From Thalassospira indica (GTDB lineage: Bacteria > Pseudomonadota > Alphaproteobacteria > Rhodospirillales > Thalassospiraceae), in NCBI RefSeq assembly GCF_003403095.1, contig NZ_CP031555.1, forward strand, positions 4,280,001 to 4,344,000: DNA of 64,000 nt, written 5' to 3'. Under the pieces are notes generated by a model. That model did not search any database and was not told the origin of the DNA. It was given only the letters and a program-made list of their open reading frames with translations. Every line of letters begins with the position of its first letter. Position 1 is the first letter of the stretch. The position numbers and the translations under genes were made by a program. Positions 20,477 through 27,672 of this stretch are shown here, one piece after another.

Positions 20477-20563
20477 TTTGATATAACTAGGTCCTGAAAA
20501 GGAAACGTTTCGTGTCTCGATACGTTCAACAGTCAGACTTAGCTGACTAAAAGAGGCCCAATA

Positions 20564-20875
20564 ATGAAGCTCTTTCGATCCCGCCGCTTTGATGCCAGCC
20601 ATCGCCACCGCCAGATTTACAGCGCCTATGAGATCGCCTATTCGGCCGTCGACCTTCTGGCTGCTGTGTTGTTCATTGTCGGAAGCTTCCTGTTTCTCGA
20701 TGATGCAACGGTCAAGGCCGGGACGTGGATGTTTATCATCGGATCGGTGTTCTTTGCCGCCCGCCCTGCCGTGCGTCTTGCACGTGAACTTCATCTGGCC
20801 GGACTGGGCGAAGGGGAAGGGGATGAGGAAGACGATACCGAAACCTCGCCGGCGGCCACCGGTTCCGGTTCCTGA
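20564..20875 (+). CDS. YrhK-domain small membrane protein
   Basis: 103 residues. The YrhK-like domain (about 15-80) contains two hydrophobic helices, AVDLLAAVLFIVGSFLF and AGTWMFIIGSVFFAARP, framed by YEIAYS and VRLARELHL. The C-terminal tail is acidic and Ser/Thr-rich (about 84-103). The family function is unknown. It stands alone. Confidence 0.8.
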   Translation: MKLFRSRRFDASHRHRQIYSAYEIAYSAVDLLAAVLFIVGSFLFLDDATVKAGTWMFIIGSVFFAARPAVRLARELHLAGLGEGEGDEEDDTETSPAATGSGS

Positions 20876-20961
20876 TCCTCATTTGAGAAAATTTCAGTTC
20901 CTTGCGATCCCGGTTCGCCCTTAGACTGCGGACAAACAATTGATACGCCCGGAGGAAATCC

Positions 20962-21567
20962 ATGATTCTGCGTTCGAGTGGTCCGTCGCCGTTTGGCCGG
21001 AAAGTTAAAATCGTTGCCAAGATGCTTGGCATTTATGACCAGTTGTCAGTCGAAATGTCGAACACCAACGACCCGGCCGATACCCTGCGCCAGCAAAACC
21101 CGCTGGGTAAAATTCCGATCCTGATCCTTGATGATGGCCGCAAGATTTTCGATAGCCGCGTGATCTGTGAATATCTTGACGCACAGGTCGATGGCACCAC
21201 CCTGCACCCGACCGAAAGCGATGCCCGCTGGGAAGCATTGACCCTGCAGGCGCTTGGCGATGGCATTGTCGATGCATCGATCCTGCAGGTTTATGAAACC
21301 CGCATGCGCCCGGAAGACAAACGCCATGACGACTGGCTGTCCTATCAGGCAGGTAAGGTCAAACGGTCGCTGGATCATCTGAGTGCCAATGCACCGTCCC
21401 TTGAAGGGGATTTGACGATTGGCCATGTCGCGATTGCCTGTGCGCTGGGGTATCTTGATCTGCGCTTTGAGGGCACATGGCGTGCAAGCTATCCGACGCT
21501 GGTCAGCTGGCTTGAAACCTTTGACGCGCGCGTTCCGGCCTTTGAAGCCACCAAATTTGTCGCCTGA
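20962..21567 (+). CDS. Glutathione S-transferase family protein (second copy type)
   Basis: 201 residues. The N-terminal thioredoxin-fold domain begins MILRSSGPSPFGRKVKI, with a candidate catalytic Ser in SSGPSPFGRK. It contains NPLGKIPILILDDG, including the cis-proline, and FDSRVICEYLDA. The helical C-terminal domain spans about 85-198. It is not closely similar to the GST at 13087. A GGAGG stands 6 bases before the ATG. Substrate unknown. Confidence 0.88.
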   Translation: MILRSSGPSPFGRKVKIVAKMLGIYDQLSVEMSNTNDPADTLRQQNPLGKIPILILDDGRKIFDSRVICEYLDAQVDGTTLHPTESDARWEALTLQALGDGIVDASILQVYETRMRPEDKRHDDWLSYQAGKVKRSLDHLSANAPSLEGDLTIGHVAIACALGYLDLRFEGTWRASYPTLVSWLETFDARVPAFEATKFVA

Positions 21568-21576
21568 TTTGCGATC

Positions 21577-21614
21577 CATTGGCGCAAGTTGGGACAAGCC
21601 CGCTTGCGCCAATG
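21577..21614. other. 12-bp perfect inverted repeat between GST and methyltransferase genes
   Basis: CATTGGCGCAAG (21577-21588) pairs exactly with CTTGCGCCAATG (21603-21614) around a 14-base loop. No T run follows on either strand, so it is not a standard terminator. Confidence 0.7.
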
Positions 21615-21673
21615 CCCAAAGCCGTTAAATCAAGTGCTTACCCACGAAAAAACAACCCGGAGCCTTTTATACA

Positions 21674-22165
21674 ATGTCCCGTCTGAACAGCGTTATCCGC
21701 CGCCTTCAAGCCCAACGCGATTGCCTGAATGCGGCCGCCGAAATGATCAAGGATCAGGACGGCATCGTGCTTGAAGTCGGGCTTGGCAACGGGCGCACCT
21801 TCGATCACCTGCGCGAAATCATGCCGGATCGCGAGATCTTCGTCTTTGATCGCCAGATCGCGGCCCACCCGAAATGCATACCCGATGATGACCATCTGTT
21901 CCTTGGCGACATCTTCGAAACCCTGCCAAAGGCGGTTGAGCGCTTCAAGGGCAAGGTTGCGCTGGTGCATTCCGATGTTGGCACCGGGGATGAAGACCTG
22001 AACGCCAAGATCGCATCCTTTATCGGATCGACCTTGCCGCCGGCATTGATGAAGGGTGCCATTGTCGCATCCGATCAGAAAATCGATGTGCCGGGCACGA
22101 TTGCCGAGCCGCTTCCCGAAGGCGTTCCAAAAGATCGCTATTTCTTCCGTCGTTATCAGGGCTAA
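21674..22165 (+). CDS. Small SAM-dependent methyltransferase (Methyltransf_17 type)
   Basis: 163 residues. A class I Rossmann methyltransferase core with the SAM-binding glycine motif EVGLGNGRTFDHL (about 34-46) and an acidic strand end VFDRQ (about 57-61). ALVHSDVGTGDED lies near 96-108. The length and pattern match a small family of uncharacterised bacterial SAM methyltransferases. The substrate is unknown. It lies between a GST and a GS-family ligase with its own spacers, so an operon is not certain. Confidence 0.8.
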   Translation: MSRLNSVIRRLQAQRDCLNAAAEMIKDQDGIVLEVGLGNGRTFDHLREIMPDREIFVFDRQIAAHPKCIPDDDHLFLGDIFETLPKAVERFKGKVALVHSDVGTGDEDLNAKIASFIGSTLPPALMKGAIVASDQKIDVPGTIAEPLPEGVPKDRYFFRRYQG

Positions 22166-22228
22166 TATCCTGCCCAGTATCGGTTCTGTTTCGACGGAAC
22201 AACTATCAGCATCTTAGGAAATCGTGCC

Positions 22229-23617
22229 GTGGCCACCGCAAACGCCCCCTCCCCCAGTGGAAGTCAATTGTCCGAAGCACAGGACTTTCTGGCCAATTAT
22301 CCCGATGTCGAGGCCATCGACATCATCCTGACCGACTTTCACGGGATTGGCCGGGGCAAGACGATCCGGCGTCATGAGCTCGAAAGCATCTATAAATCTG
22401 GCCGCGGCTTGCCGAGCTCGATCTTCGGGCAGGATGTCAGTGGCGAAGATGTTGATGATTGCGGCCTTGTGCAAACCGGTGGCGGCGGGGATTGCCGCTG
22501 CTGGCCGGTGCCGGGCACGCTTGGTTATCTGCCCCATACCGGGCGCGGGCAGCTTTTGATTGCCATGTATGAAGAAGACGGCGCACCGCATGACGTGGAC
22601 CCGCGCAATGTGTTTGGCGCACAGGTCAAACGGGCCGAAAAGCTTGGCTTCTATCCGATGGGCGCGTTCGAGCTTGAATTTTATCTGGTCGATCAGGCCC
22701 CGGATGCGCAAGGGCTCTATCACCCGGCCTCCTATGCCATCACCAAGCGGCGCAGCAAGCTGCGCAACACAATGTCCGTCGATGAAATTGACGAGATGTC
22801 GCCACTTTTTGATGCGGTATATGACGGGGCAAAGCATCTTGATCTGACGCTGGAAACCCTGATTTCGGAATATGGTCCCGGTCAGTATGAAATGACCATC
22901 CGCTATCGCGATCTGATGCGAGCGGCCGATGACGTGATCATCGCCAAACGCCTGATCCGCACGGTCGCACGGCGCTTTGGCAAGGAAGCGGTGTTTATGC
23001 CCAAACCATTTGGCAATGAAGCCGGATCGGGCATGCATTTGCACCTCTCACTAGCGGGCCAAGATGGCAACAACCTGTTTGCCGACGAGCCGGATGGATC
23101 GTTAAGCCCACTTATGCTGCATGCAATTGGCGGCATTCGCGGCACGATTGGTGAAACCATGTTGCTGCTGGCCCCGTTCATGAATTCCTGGCGCCGCTTT
23201 GCATCGGCGATGTATTCACCGGCCTCAGACGATTGGGGCGTTGAAAACCGCACCGTGGCGCTTCGCGTGCCGGGCACGCCTGGCAAAACCCGCCATTTCG
23301 AACACCGTATTGCCGGTGTCGATGCCAACCCCTATCTGGTTGCGGCTGTGACCCTGGGGGCGGCGCTTGACGGGATCGAAGGCAAAATCGATCCGGGCAA
23401 ACCGTGCGAAGATGAAATCGGCGAGGCAAAGGCCCCCAACGACCTGCCGCGTCATTGGCTGGATGCGATTGATCAGTTTGGGGAGTCCGAATTCAACAAA
23501 CGCACGCTTGGCGACCGCTTCCACACGGCCTTTACCAAAATCAAACAGGCCGAATACGAACAGATGGCGCTTAAGGTGTCTGCGGCAGAGTGGGACTATT
23601 ATGGGTTTTCCGTTTGA
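22229..23617 (+). CDS. Glutamine synthetase family protein (gamma-glutamylpolyamine/amine synthetase-like)
   Basis: 462 residues, GTG start. The beta-grasp N-domain lies at about 10-115 and the catalytic domain at about 125-455. Conserved metal and ATP motifs are present: GAFELEFYLVD, EYGPGQYEMTI, AGSGMHLHLSL, and NRTVALRVPG before the second HxH-type segment (TRHFEHRIAG). It belongs to the PuuA/GlnT-like branch, which ligates glutamate to amines such as putrescine or ethylamine, and not to housekeeping GlnA. No partner oxidase, hydrolase or transporter genes are adjacent, so the substrate is open. Confidence 0.85.
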   Translation: MATANAPSPSGSQLSEAQDFLANYPDVEAIDIILTDFHGIGRGKTIRRHELESIYKSGRGLPSSIFGQDVSGEDVDDCGLVQTGGGGDCRCWPVPGTLGYLPHTGRGQLLIAMYEEDGAPHDVDPRNVFGAQVKRAEKLGFYPMGAFELEFYLVDQAPDAQGLYHPASYAITKRRSKLRNTMSVDEIDEMSPLFDAVYDGAKHLDLTLETLISEYGPGQYEMTIRYRDLMRAADDVIIAKRLIRTVARRFGKEAVFMPKPFGNEAGSGMHLHLSLAGQDGNNLFADEPDGSLSPLMLHAIGGIRGTIGETMLLLAPFMNSWRRFASAMYSPASDDWGVENRTVALRVPGTPGKTRHFEHRIAGVDANPYLVAAVTLGAALDGIEGKIDPGKPCEDEIGEAKAPNDLPRHWLDAIDQFGESEFNKRTLGDRFHTAFTKIKQAEYEQMALKVSAAEWDYYGFSV

Positions 23618-23656
23618 TCCCTGATTCCTGCGGGTAGCTGCAGCACCATCAAAATA

Positions 23657-23702
23657 AAACGACATCGGCCCTGCGGGAGATCCTGCAGGGCCGATGTCGT
23701 TT
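23657..23702. terminator. Bidirectional terminator, 18-bp perfect stem
   Basis: The arm at 23657-23674 pairs perfectly with 23685-23702 around a 10-base loop. A-rich and T-rich flanks on both sides suit termination of the ligase gene (plus strand) and of the small membrane protein gene (minus strand). Confidence 0.8.
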
Positions 23703-23717
23703 ATAATGGTTGTATCG

Positions 23718-23957
23718 TCAGTAGGTCAGATCCAGACCCAGGAAATTGCTGAGCGCGAACGTAATGCCGCCGACCACCAGAAGGGCGAGGACGAAAAGGC
23801 CGGTGACCTTGGCGCTGGCGCGCAGGACGGCTTGCCTGCCGTACTTTTGGCCCTGGTCGTAATGCCATTTGATGGCAAAGAACATCGCGATAAGCAGTGC
23901 GGCAGCTTTAAACGTGCCAAAGGCGATCGGGACCCAATCCATATTCAAGACTCTCAT
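23718..23957 (-). CDS. Small two-helix membrane protein, unknown function
   Basis: 79 residues from the first ATG (23957), or 74 from the second (23942, MDWVPIAF). The second has a GAGAG 8 bases upstream and may be the true start. Two hydrophobic helices are seen, IAFGTFKAAALLIAMFFAI and VTGLFVLALLVVGGITFAL, joined by a basic loop with HYDQGQKYGRQAVLR. I recognise no family. It is convergent with the GS-family gene and shares the bidirectional terminator. Confidence 0.6.
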   Translation of the reverse strand: MRVLNMDWVPIAFGTFKAAALLIAMFFAIKWHYDQGQKYGRQAVLRASAKVTGLFVLALLVVGGITFALSNFLGLDLTY

Positions 23958-24312
23958 ATGTATTCGTTATGCGCTTTATGCCCTGATCCGGGGCCCCGCG
24001 CATATTTCTTATTCTACAAGGCAGGTATGTAACAGCCGGATAAAAAAACAGCGAAAACGCGGGTACGAACGCGCATTTCATCGTCAATCCGTTACGTAAT
24101 CCGGGCCAAACATAGAATTGCTCAAAGGTAGCAGCACTGAGATTTATCAATCAGATGGGCTGTTGTTGACGCAAGGCTGCCTTTCTTTGCCGCCCAATTC
24201 CTTGCCATCCCTGCCCAATGGCGATATTGAAGTCTTCAAACTGTCATTAACTTGCGATGCCGGGCCCCGCGCATTATCTCCGGCTTGCAACCAGGCGAGA
24301 TGAGAAGACGCC
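23958..24312. other. 355-base region upstream of nadA
   Basis: No gene seen. A 13-base sequence, GGGCCCCGCGCAT, occurs twice in direct orientation (23991-24003 and 24262-24274). The second copy lies in a possible imperfect hairpin (TTGC...GCCGG, about 24252-24263, against CCGGC...GCAA, about 24280-24290) close to the nadA start. The region should hold the nadA promoter, but I cannot place it with confidence. An opening at 24118-24303 has no coding character. Confidence 0.55.
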
Positions 24313-25335
24313 ATGAATGAAATGATCACCATTGCCGAGGCTTCGGCCGACGCAATGTCGGAAATGCAGATTGATCCCACCCTTGATCTGGAAGCTGAGA
24401 TTCAGCGCCTGAAAAAGGAAAAGAATGCGATCATTCTGGCCCATTACTATCAGGATGGGGAAATTCAGGACCTTGCCGACTTTGTCGGTGACAGCCTTGA
24501 TCTGTCGCGCAAGGCAGCAGCAACCGATGCCGATGTCATCGTGTTCTGCGGCGTGCGCTTCATGGCGGAAGTTGCCAAAATCCTGAGCCCGAACAAAACC
24601 GTTCTGCTGCCGGATTCCAAAGCGGGGTGCTCGCTCGAAGATTCTTGCCAGCCGGAACCGTTCCGCAAATTCCGCGAACAGCATCCTGATCACGTATCAA
24701 TCACCTATATCAATTGCTCGGCCGAGGTGAAGGCTGCGTCCGATATTATCGTGACCTCGTCGAACGCGGCCGAGATCATTGATCAGATCCCGCTCGACAA
24801 GCCGATCCTTTGGGCGCCTGACCGCCATCTTGGTTCCTATCTTGCCAAGAAAACCGGTCGTGACATGACGCTTTGGAACGGGTCGTGCATCGTGCATGAA
24901 CAGTTCTCCGAACGTGAGCTGATCCGCCTCAAGACCCAGAACCCGGATGCCAAGATCGCAGCCCACCCGGAATGCCATGATGGCATTCTGAAGCACGCCG
25001 ATCACATCGGCTCGACCCGCGCCATTCTGGAATATGTGATCAATGGTCCGGATCAGAAATACCTGATCGCGACCGAACCCCACATCATCCACCAGATGGA
25101 AAAAGCAGCCCCGCACAAGGAATTCATTCCAGTACCGGGTGCCGACGGATCATGTGCGTGCAACAACTGCCCGTTCATGGAGCTGAATACGCTTGAAAAG
25201 CTGTATCTGTGCCTGGTCAATAACGGCCCGCAGATCGTCATGCCCGAAGACCTGCGCGTCGCAGCGGTCAAGCCGCTTGAACGCATGCTGGAAATGTCAA
25301 AGAACATTCCGGTCAAAAAAGACGACGCGGCGTAA
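24313..25335 (+). CDS. nadA: Quinolinate synthase NadA
   Basis: [4Fe-4S] enzyme that condenses iminoaspartate with dihydroxyacetone phosphate to quinolinate, the NAD precursor. 340 residues. The cysteine-bearing motifs of the cluster site are present: AGCSLEDSC near residue 103, HPECHDG near 219, and [15 protein letters not shown] near 280. The start ATG at 24313 follows a GAGAAGACG. It is followed by a hairpin and then nadC. nadB, which usually accompanies these genes, is absent here. Confidence 0.95.
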   Translation: MNEMITIAEASADAMSEMQIDPTLDLEAEIQRLKKEKNAIILAHYYQDGEIQDLADFVGDSLDLSRKAAATDADVIVFCGVRFMAEVAKILSPNKTVLLPDSKAGCSLEDSCQPEPFRKFREQHPDHVSITYINCSAEVKAASDIIVTSSNAAEIIDQIPLDKPILWAPDRHLGSYLAKKTGRDMTLWNGSCIVHEQFSERELIRLKTQNPDAKIAAHPECHDGILKHADHIGSTRAILEYVINGPDQKYLIATEPHIIHQMEKAAPHKEFIPVPGADGSCACNNCPFMELNTLEKLYLCLVNNGPQIVMPEDLRVAAVKPLERMLEMSKNIPVKKDDAA

Positions 25336-25349
25336 GCCAGCCAACCTCA

Positions 25350-25377
25350 CAGCCCCGCAAATTTTGCGGGGCTGTTT
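25350..25377 (+). terminator. Hairpin between nadA and nadC
   Basis: CAGCCCCGCAA (25350-25360) pairs with TTGCGGGGCTG (25364-25374) across a 3-base loop, followed by only TTT. The strong stem with a short T run may give partial termination or RNA processing between the two genes. Confidence 0.6.
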
Positions 25378-25413
25378 GCCATTCCCCATCAGAATTCAAA
25401 GCAGCCCGCCATC

Positions 25414-26253
25414 ATGACCGTCCTGACACACGCCGAAATCGCGGAATTCATTGATCGTTCCTTTGCCGAGGATATCGGTACCGGCGACATCACATCTGAC
25501 AATGTGGTGCCTAAAAATGCCCGCCTTCGCGTCGCGCTTGAAACCCGTGAAGACATCGTGGTGGCCGGGCTTGATATCGCGCTTGAGTGCTTCCGCAAGC
25601 TCGTCCCGGATGCGAAGATCGAAAAGCGCTGCGAAGATGGGGATGCGATCAAGGCCAAAGACATCCTGGCCGTGGTCGAAGGCAATGCGCGCGGTATCCT
25701 GACCGCCGAACGCACAGCGCTTAATACGCTTCAACACCTGTCGGGCATTGCCACCACCACGCGCACCTATGTCGCGGCGATGGGCGAAACAAACGCCAAA
25801 CTGCTTGATACCCGCAAGACACTGCCGGGCTGGCGCAAGCTTGAAAAATACGCCACCCGCATGGGAGGCGCACAAAACCACCGCATGGGTCTTTATGACG
25901 GGGTGATGATCAAGGACAACCATATTGGTGTTGTCGGATCGATCACCAAATGCGTTGAGGCGGCGCGTGCGGCCAATCTGCCTAACATCGAGGTCGAATG
26001 TGACACTCTTGATCAGGTCAAAGAAGCCACGGACGCTGGCGCAGACATCATCCTGCTTGATAACATGGGCCCGGATATGTTGCGCGAAGCGGTTGCCATT
26101 GTCGCTGGTCGCTGCAAGACTGAGGCATCCGGGGGTGTCACCCTTCAGACCATCGGTGCAATTGCCGCAACCGGGGTCGATTACGTTTCCGTCGGGCGGA
26201 TTACCCAATCCGCACCGGCCGTTGATATCGGACTTGATGTCGCAATCCTGTGA
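25414..26253 (+). CDS. nadC: Nicotinate-nucleotide diphosphorylase (carboxylating)
   Basis: Converts quinolinate and PRPP to nicotinate mononucleotide and CO2. 279 residues. The N-terminal domain begins FIDRSFAEDIGTGDITSD. The barrel contains ERTALNTLQHLSGIAT, the substrate loop DTRKTLPGWRKLEKYA and VEVECDT-type strands (IEVECDTLDQ), with EASGGVTLQTI near the end. It is 78 bases after nadA with a hairpin between, and 6 bases before a NUDIX gene. Ordinary for the family. Confidence 0.95.
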   Translation: MTVLTHAEIAEFIDRSFAEDIGTGDITSDNVVPKNARLRVALETREDIVVAGLDIALECFRKLVPDAKIEKRCEDGDAIKAKDILAVVEGNARGILTAERTALNTLQHLSGIATTTRTYVAAMGETNAKLLDTRKTLPGWRKLEKYATRMGGAQNHRMGLYDGVMIKDNHIGVVGSITKCVEAARAANLPNIEVECDTLDQVKEATDAGADIILLDNMGPDMLREAVAIVAGRCKTEASGGVTLQTIGAIAATGVDYVSVGRITQSAPAVDIGLDVAIL

Positions 26254-26259
26254 GGCCAC

Positions 26260-26685
26260 ATGCGCGCAAGCAGTCATAGCACCACAGACCCAGCCTTGAT
26301 CAAGGTAATCGAAACCGCCAACTGGATCTTGCGCGACGGCGAAAACATCCTGTCGGTCAGAAGCCACGGTCGCGACCGGTTCTATCTGCCCGGCGGCAAG
26401 ATTGATCCCGGCGAAACCGCACGCGAAGCCATCAAACGCGAAATCAAGGAAGAACTCGGTGTCGATCTGATCCCCGGCACGCTCCGCCAATTGGGCACGT
26501 TTGCCGGACAGGGCCACAACCTGCCCGAAGGGTCGATTGTGCGCATGACCTGTTTTACCGGCTATTATTGCGGAACCCTTGCGCCCGAACGCGAGATTGC
26601 CGAACTCAGGTGGCTGTCGCCACGAGAACGCCACCTGATGGCCCCGATGGGGCAAAAGATCACTGCGGCCCTTTTCGATATTTGA
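26260..26685 (+). CDS. NUDIX hydrolase
   Basis: 141 residues. A complete Nudix box runs from G46 to V68: GGKIDPGETAREAIKREIKE followed by ELGV, giving Gx5Ex7REx2EExG. It lies 6 bases after nadC, so it is almost certainly in the same transcript. That context suggests a nucleotide-sugar, ADP-ribose or oxidised-nucleotide substrate, but nothing in the sequence fixes it. It lacks the winged-helix domain of the NrtR-type NAD regulators, so it is an enzyme only. Confidence 0.88.
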   Translation: MRASSHSTTDPALIKVIETANWILRDGENILSVRSHGRDRFYLPGGKIDPGETAREAIKREIKEELGVDLIPGTLRQLGTFAGQGHNLPEGSIVRMTCFTGYYCGTLAPEREIAELRWLSPRERHLMAPMGQKITAALFDI

Positions 26686-26814
26686 TCATCCGATCAACGC
26701 TATATCTTCAGTGCGCGATACCTTGCGGTTGCAACCTGCGCGACAAATGTTCTTGTTATGTTCTGTTGTTTTGTGTTAAACAGAATTTGCGATTTTGCAC
26801 AAAAGGATCAGAAC

Positions 26815-27648
26815 ATGACGCAGGACAAAGGGGCAATGTTTCGGGCGCTTCACGAAGAACCTGGTGCATTCATCATTCCAAATCCATGGGATATCGGAAC
26901 AGCCAGAATTCTCGCCGCACTCGGCTTTCGCGCCTTGGCAACAACAAGTGCGGGCATGGCATTTTCCCTTGGCGTTGCCGAAGGCAAGACATCACCCGAA
27001 AATACGTTCAAGCATTGCCAGGTATTGGTTTCGGCGACACCACTTCCCGTCACTGCCGATCTTGAAAAAGGGATGGGCGATAGCCCGGAAAGCTCGGCAG
27101 AAACGATTGCGGTCGCAGCGTCAATCGGGCTGGCGGGATGTTCGCTTGAAGATCACACAGGAGACCGGGCAAACCCGATCTATGATTTTTCGCTTGCTGT
27201 TGAACGCATTCAGGCTGCTGTCGAAGCCCGATCAGCCTTGCCCCATGATTTTGTCCTGACCGCACGGTGCGAAAACTTCCTGTGGGGACGCCCCGACCTT
27301 GACGACACGATCAAGCGCCTTCAGGCCTTTGAAAAGGCAGGGGCGGATGTTCTTTATGCGCCGGGCTTGTATGATCTTGAGACGATCCGAACGGTTTGCG
27401 CATCGCTGAGCAAACCGGTGAATGTCGTTATGGGCATGCCCGGAAACACCTTCAGCCTGACTGAACTGGCGGAGGCGGGCGCAAAAAGGATCAGCGTCGG
27501 ATCAGCACTTGCCCGCCTTGCCTATGGCGCCTTTGTCAAAGCATCGCGTGAAATGATCGATACCGGCACATTCGGATTTTCCGACCAGGCCATGGGCTTT
27601 GCCGAGCTTGAAGAATTTTTCACCCGACAAACCCACAAAGCCCAATAG
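26815..27648 (+). CDS. Isocitrate lyase/PEP mutase family protein
   Basis: 277-residue TIM-barrel enzyme of the ICL/PEP mutase superfamily. It starts at ATG 26815 (AAAGGA 7 bases before), not at an in-frame ATG 57 bases upstream that lacks a ribosome-binding site. Family features include FIIPNPWDIGTARILAALGF near 19-38, TTSAGMAFSLG near 43-53, GCSLEDHTG near 107-115 and ARCENFLWG near 146. The catalytic cysteine motif of true isocitrate lyase (KKCGH) is absent, so it is more likely a C-C or P-C lyase of the oxaloacetate hydrolase or phosphonomutase kind. A palindrome GGTTGCAACC lies upstream at 26727-26736. Confidence 0.8.
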   Translation: MTQDKGAMFRALHEEPGAFIIPNPWDIGTARILAALGFRALATTSAGMAFSLGVAEGKTSPENTFKHCQVLVSATPLPVTADLEKGMGDSPESSAETIAVAASIGLAGCSLEDHTGDRANPIYDFSLAVERIQAAVEARSALPHDFVLTARCENFLWGRPDLDDTIKRLQAFEKAGADVLYAPGLYDLETIRTVCASLSKPVNVVMGMPGNTFSLTELAEAGAKRISVGSALARLAYGAFVKASREMIDTGTFGFSDQAMGFAELEEFFTRQTHKAQ

Positions 27649-27672
27649 CAACAGGCAGCTTGAACACACGCC

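Noticed and set aside
25396..26655. Minus-strand open frame of 419 codons
   Set aside because: Antisense to nadC and the NUDIX gene.
26260..26685. NUDIX protein as an NrtR-type NAD regulator
   Set aside because: Only 141 residues; the winged-helix DNA-binding domain is absent.
26815..27648. True isocitrate lyase (aceA)
   Set aside because: Too short and lacks the KKCGH catalytic motif.
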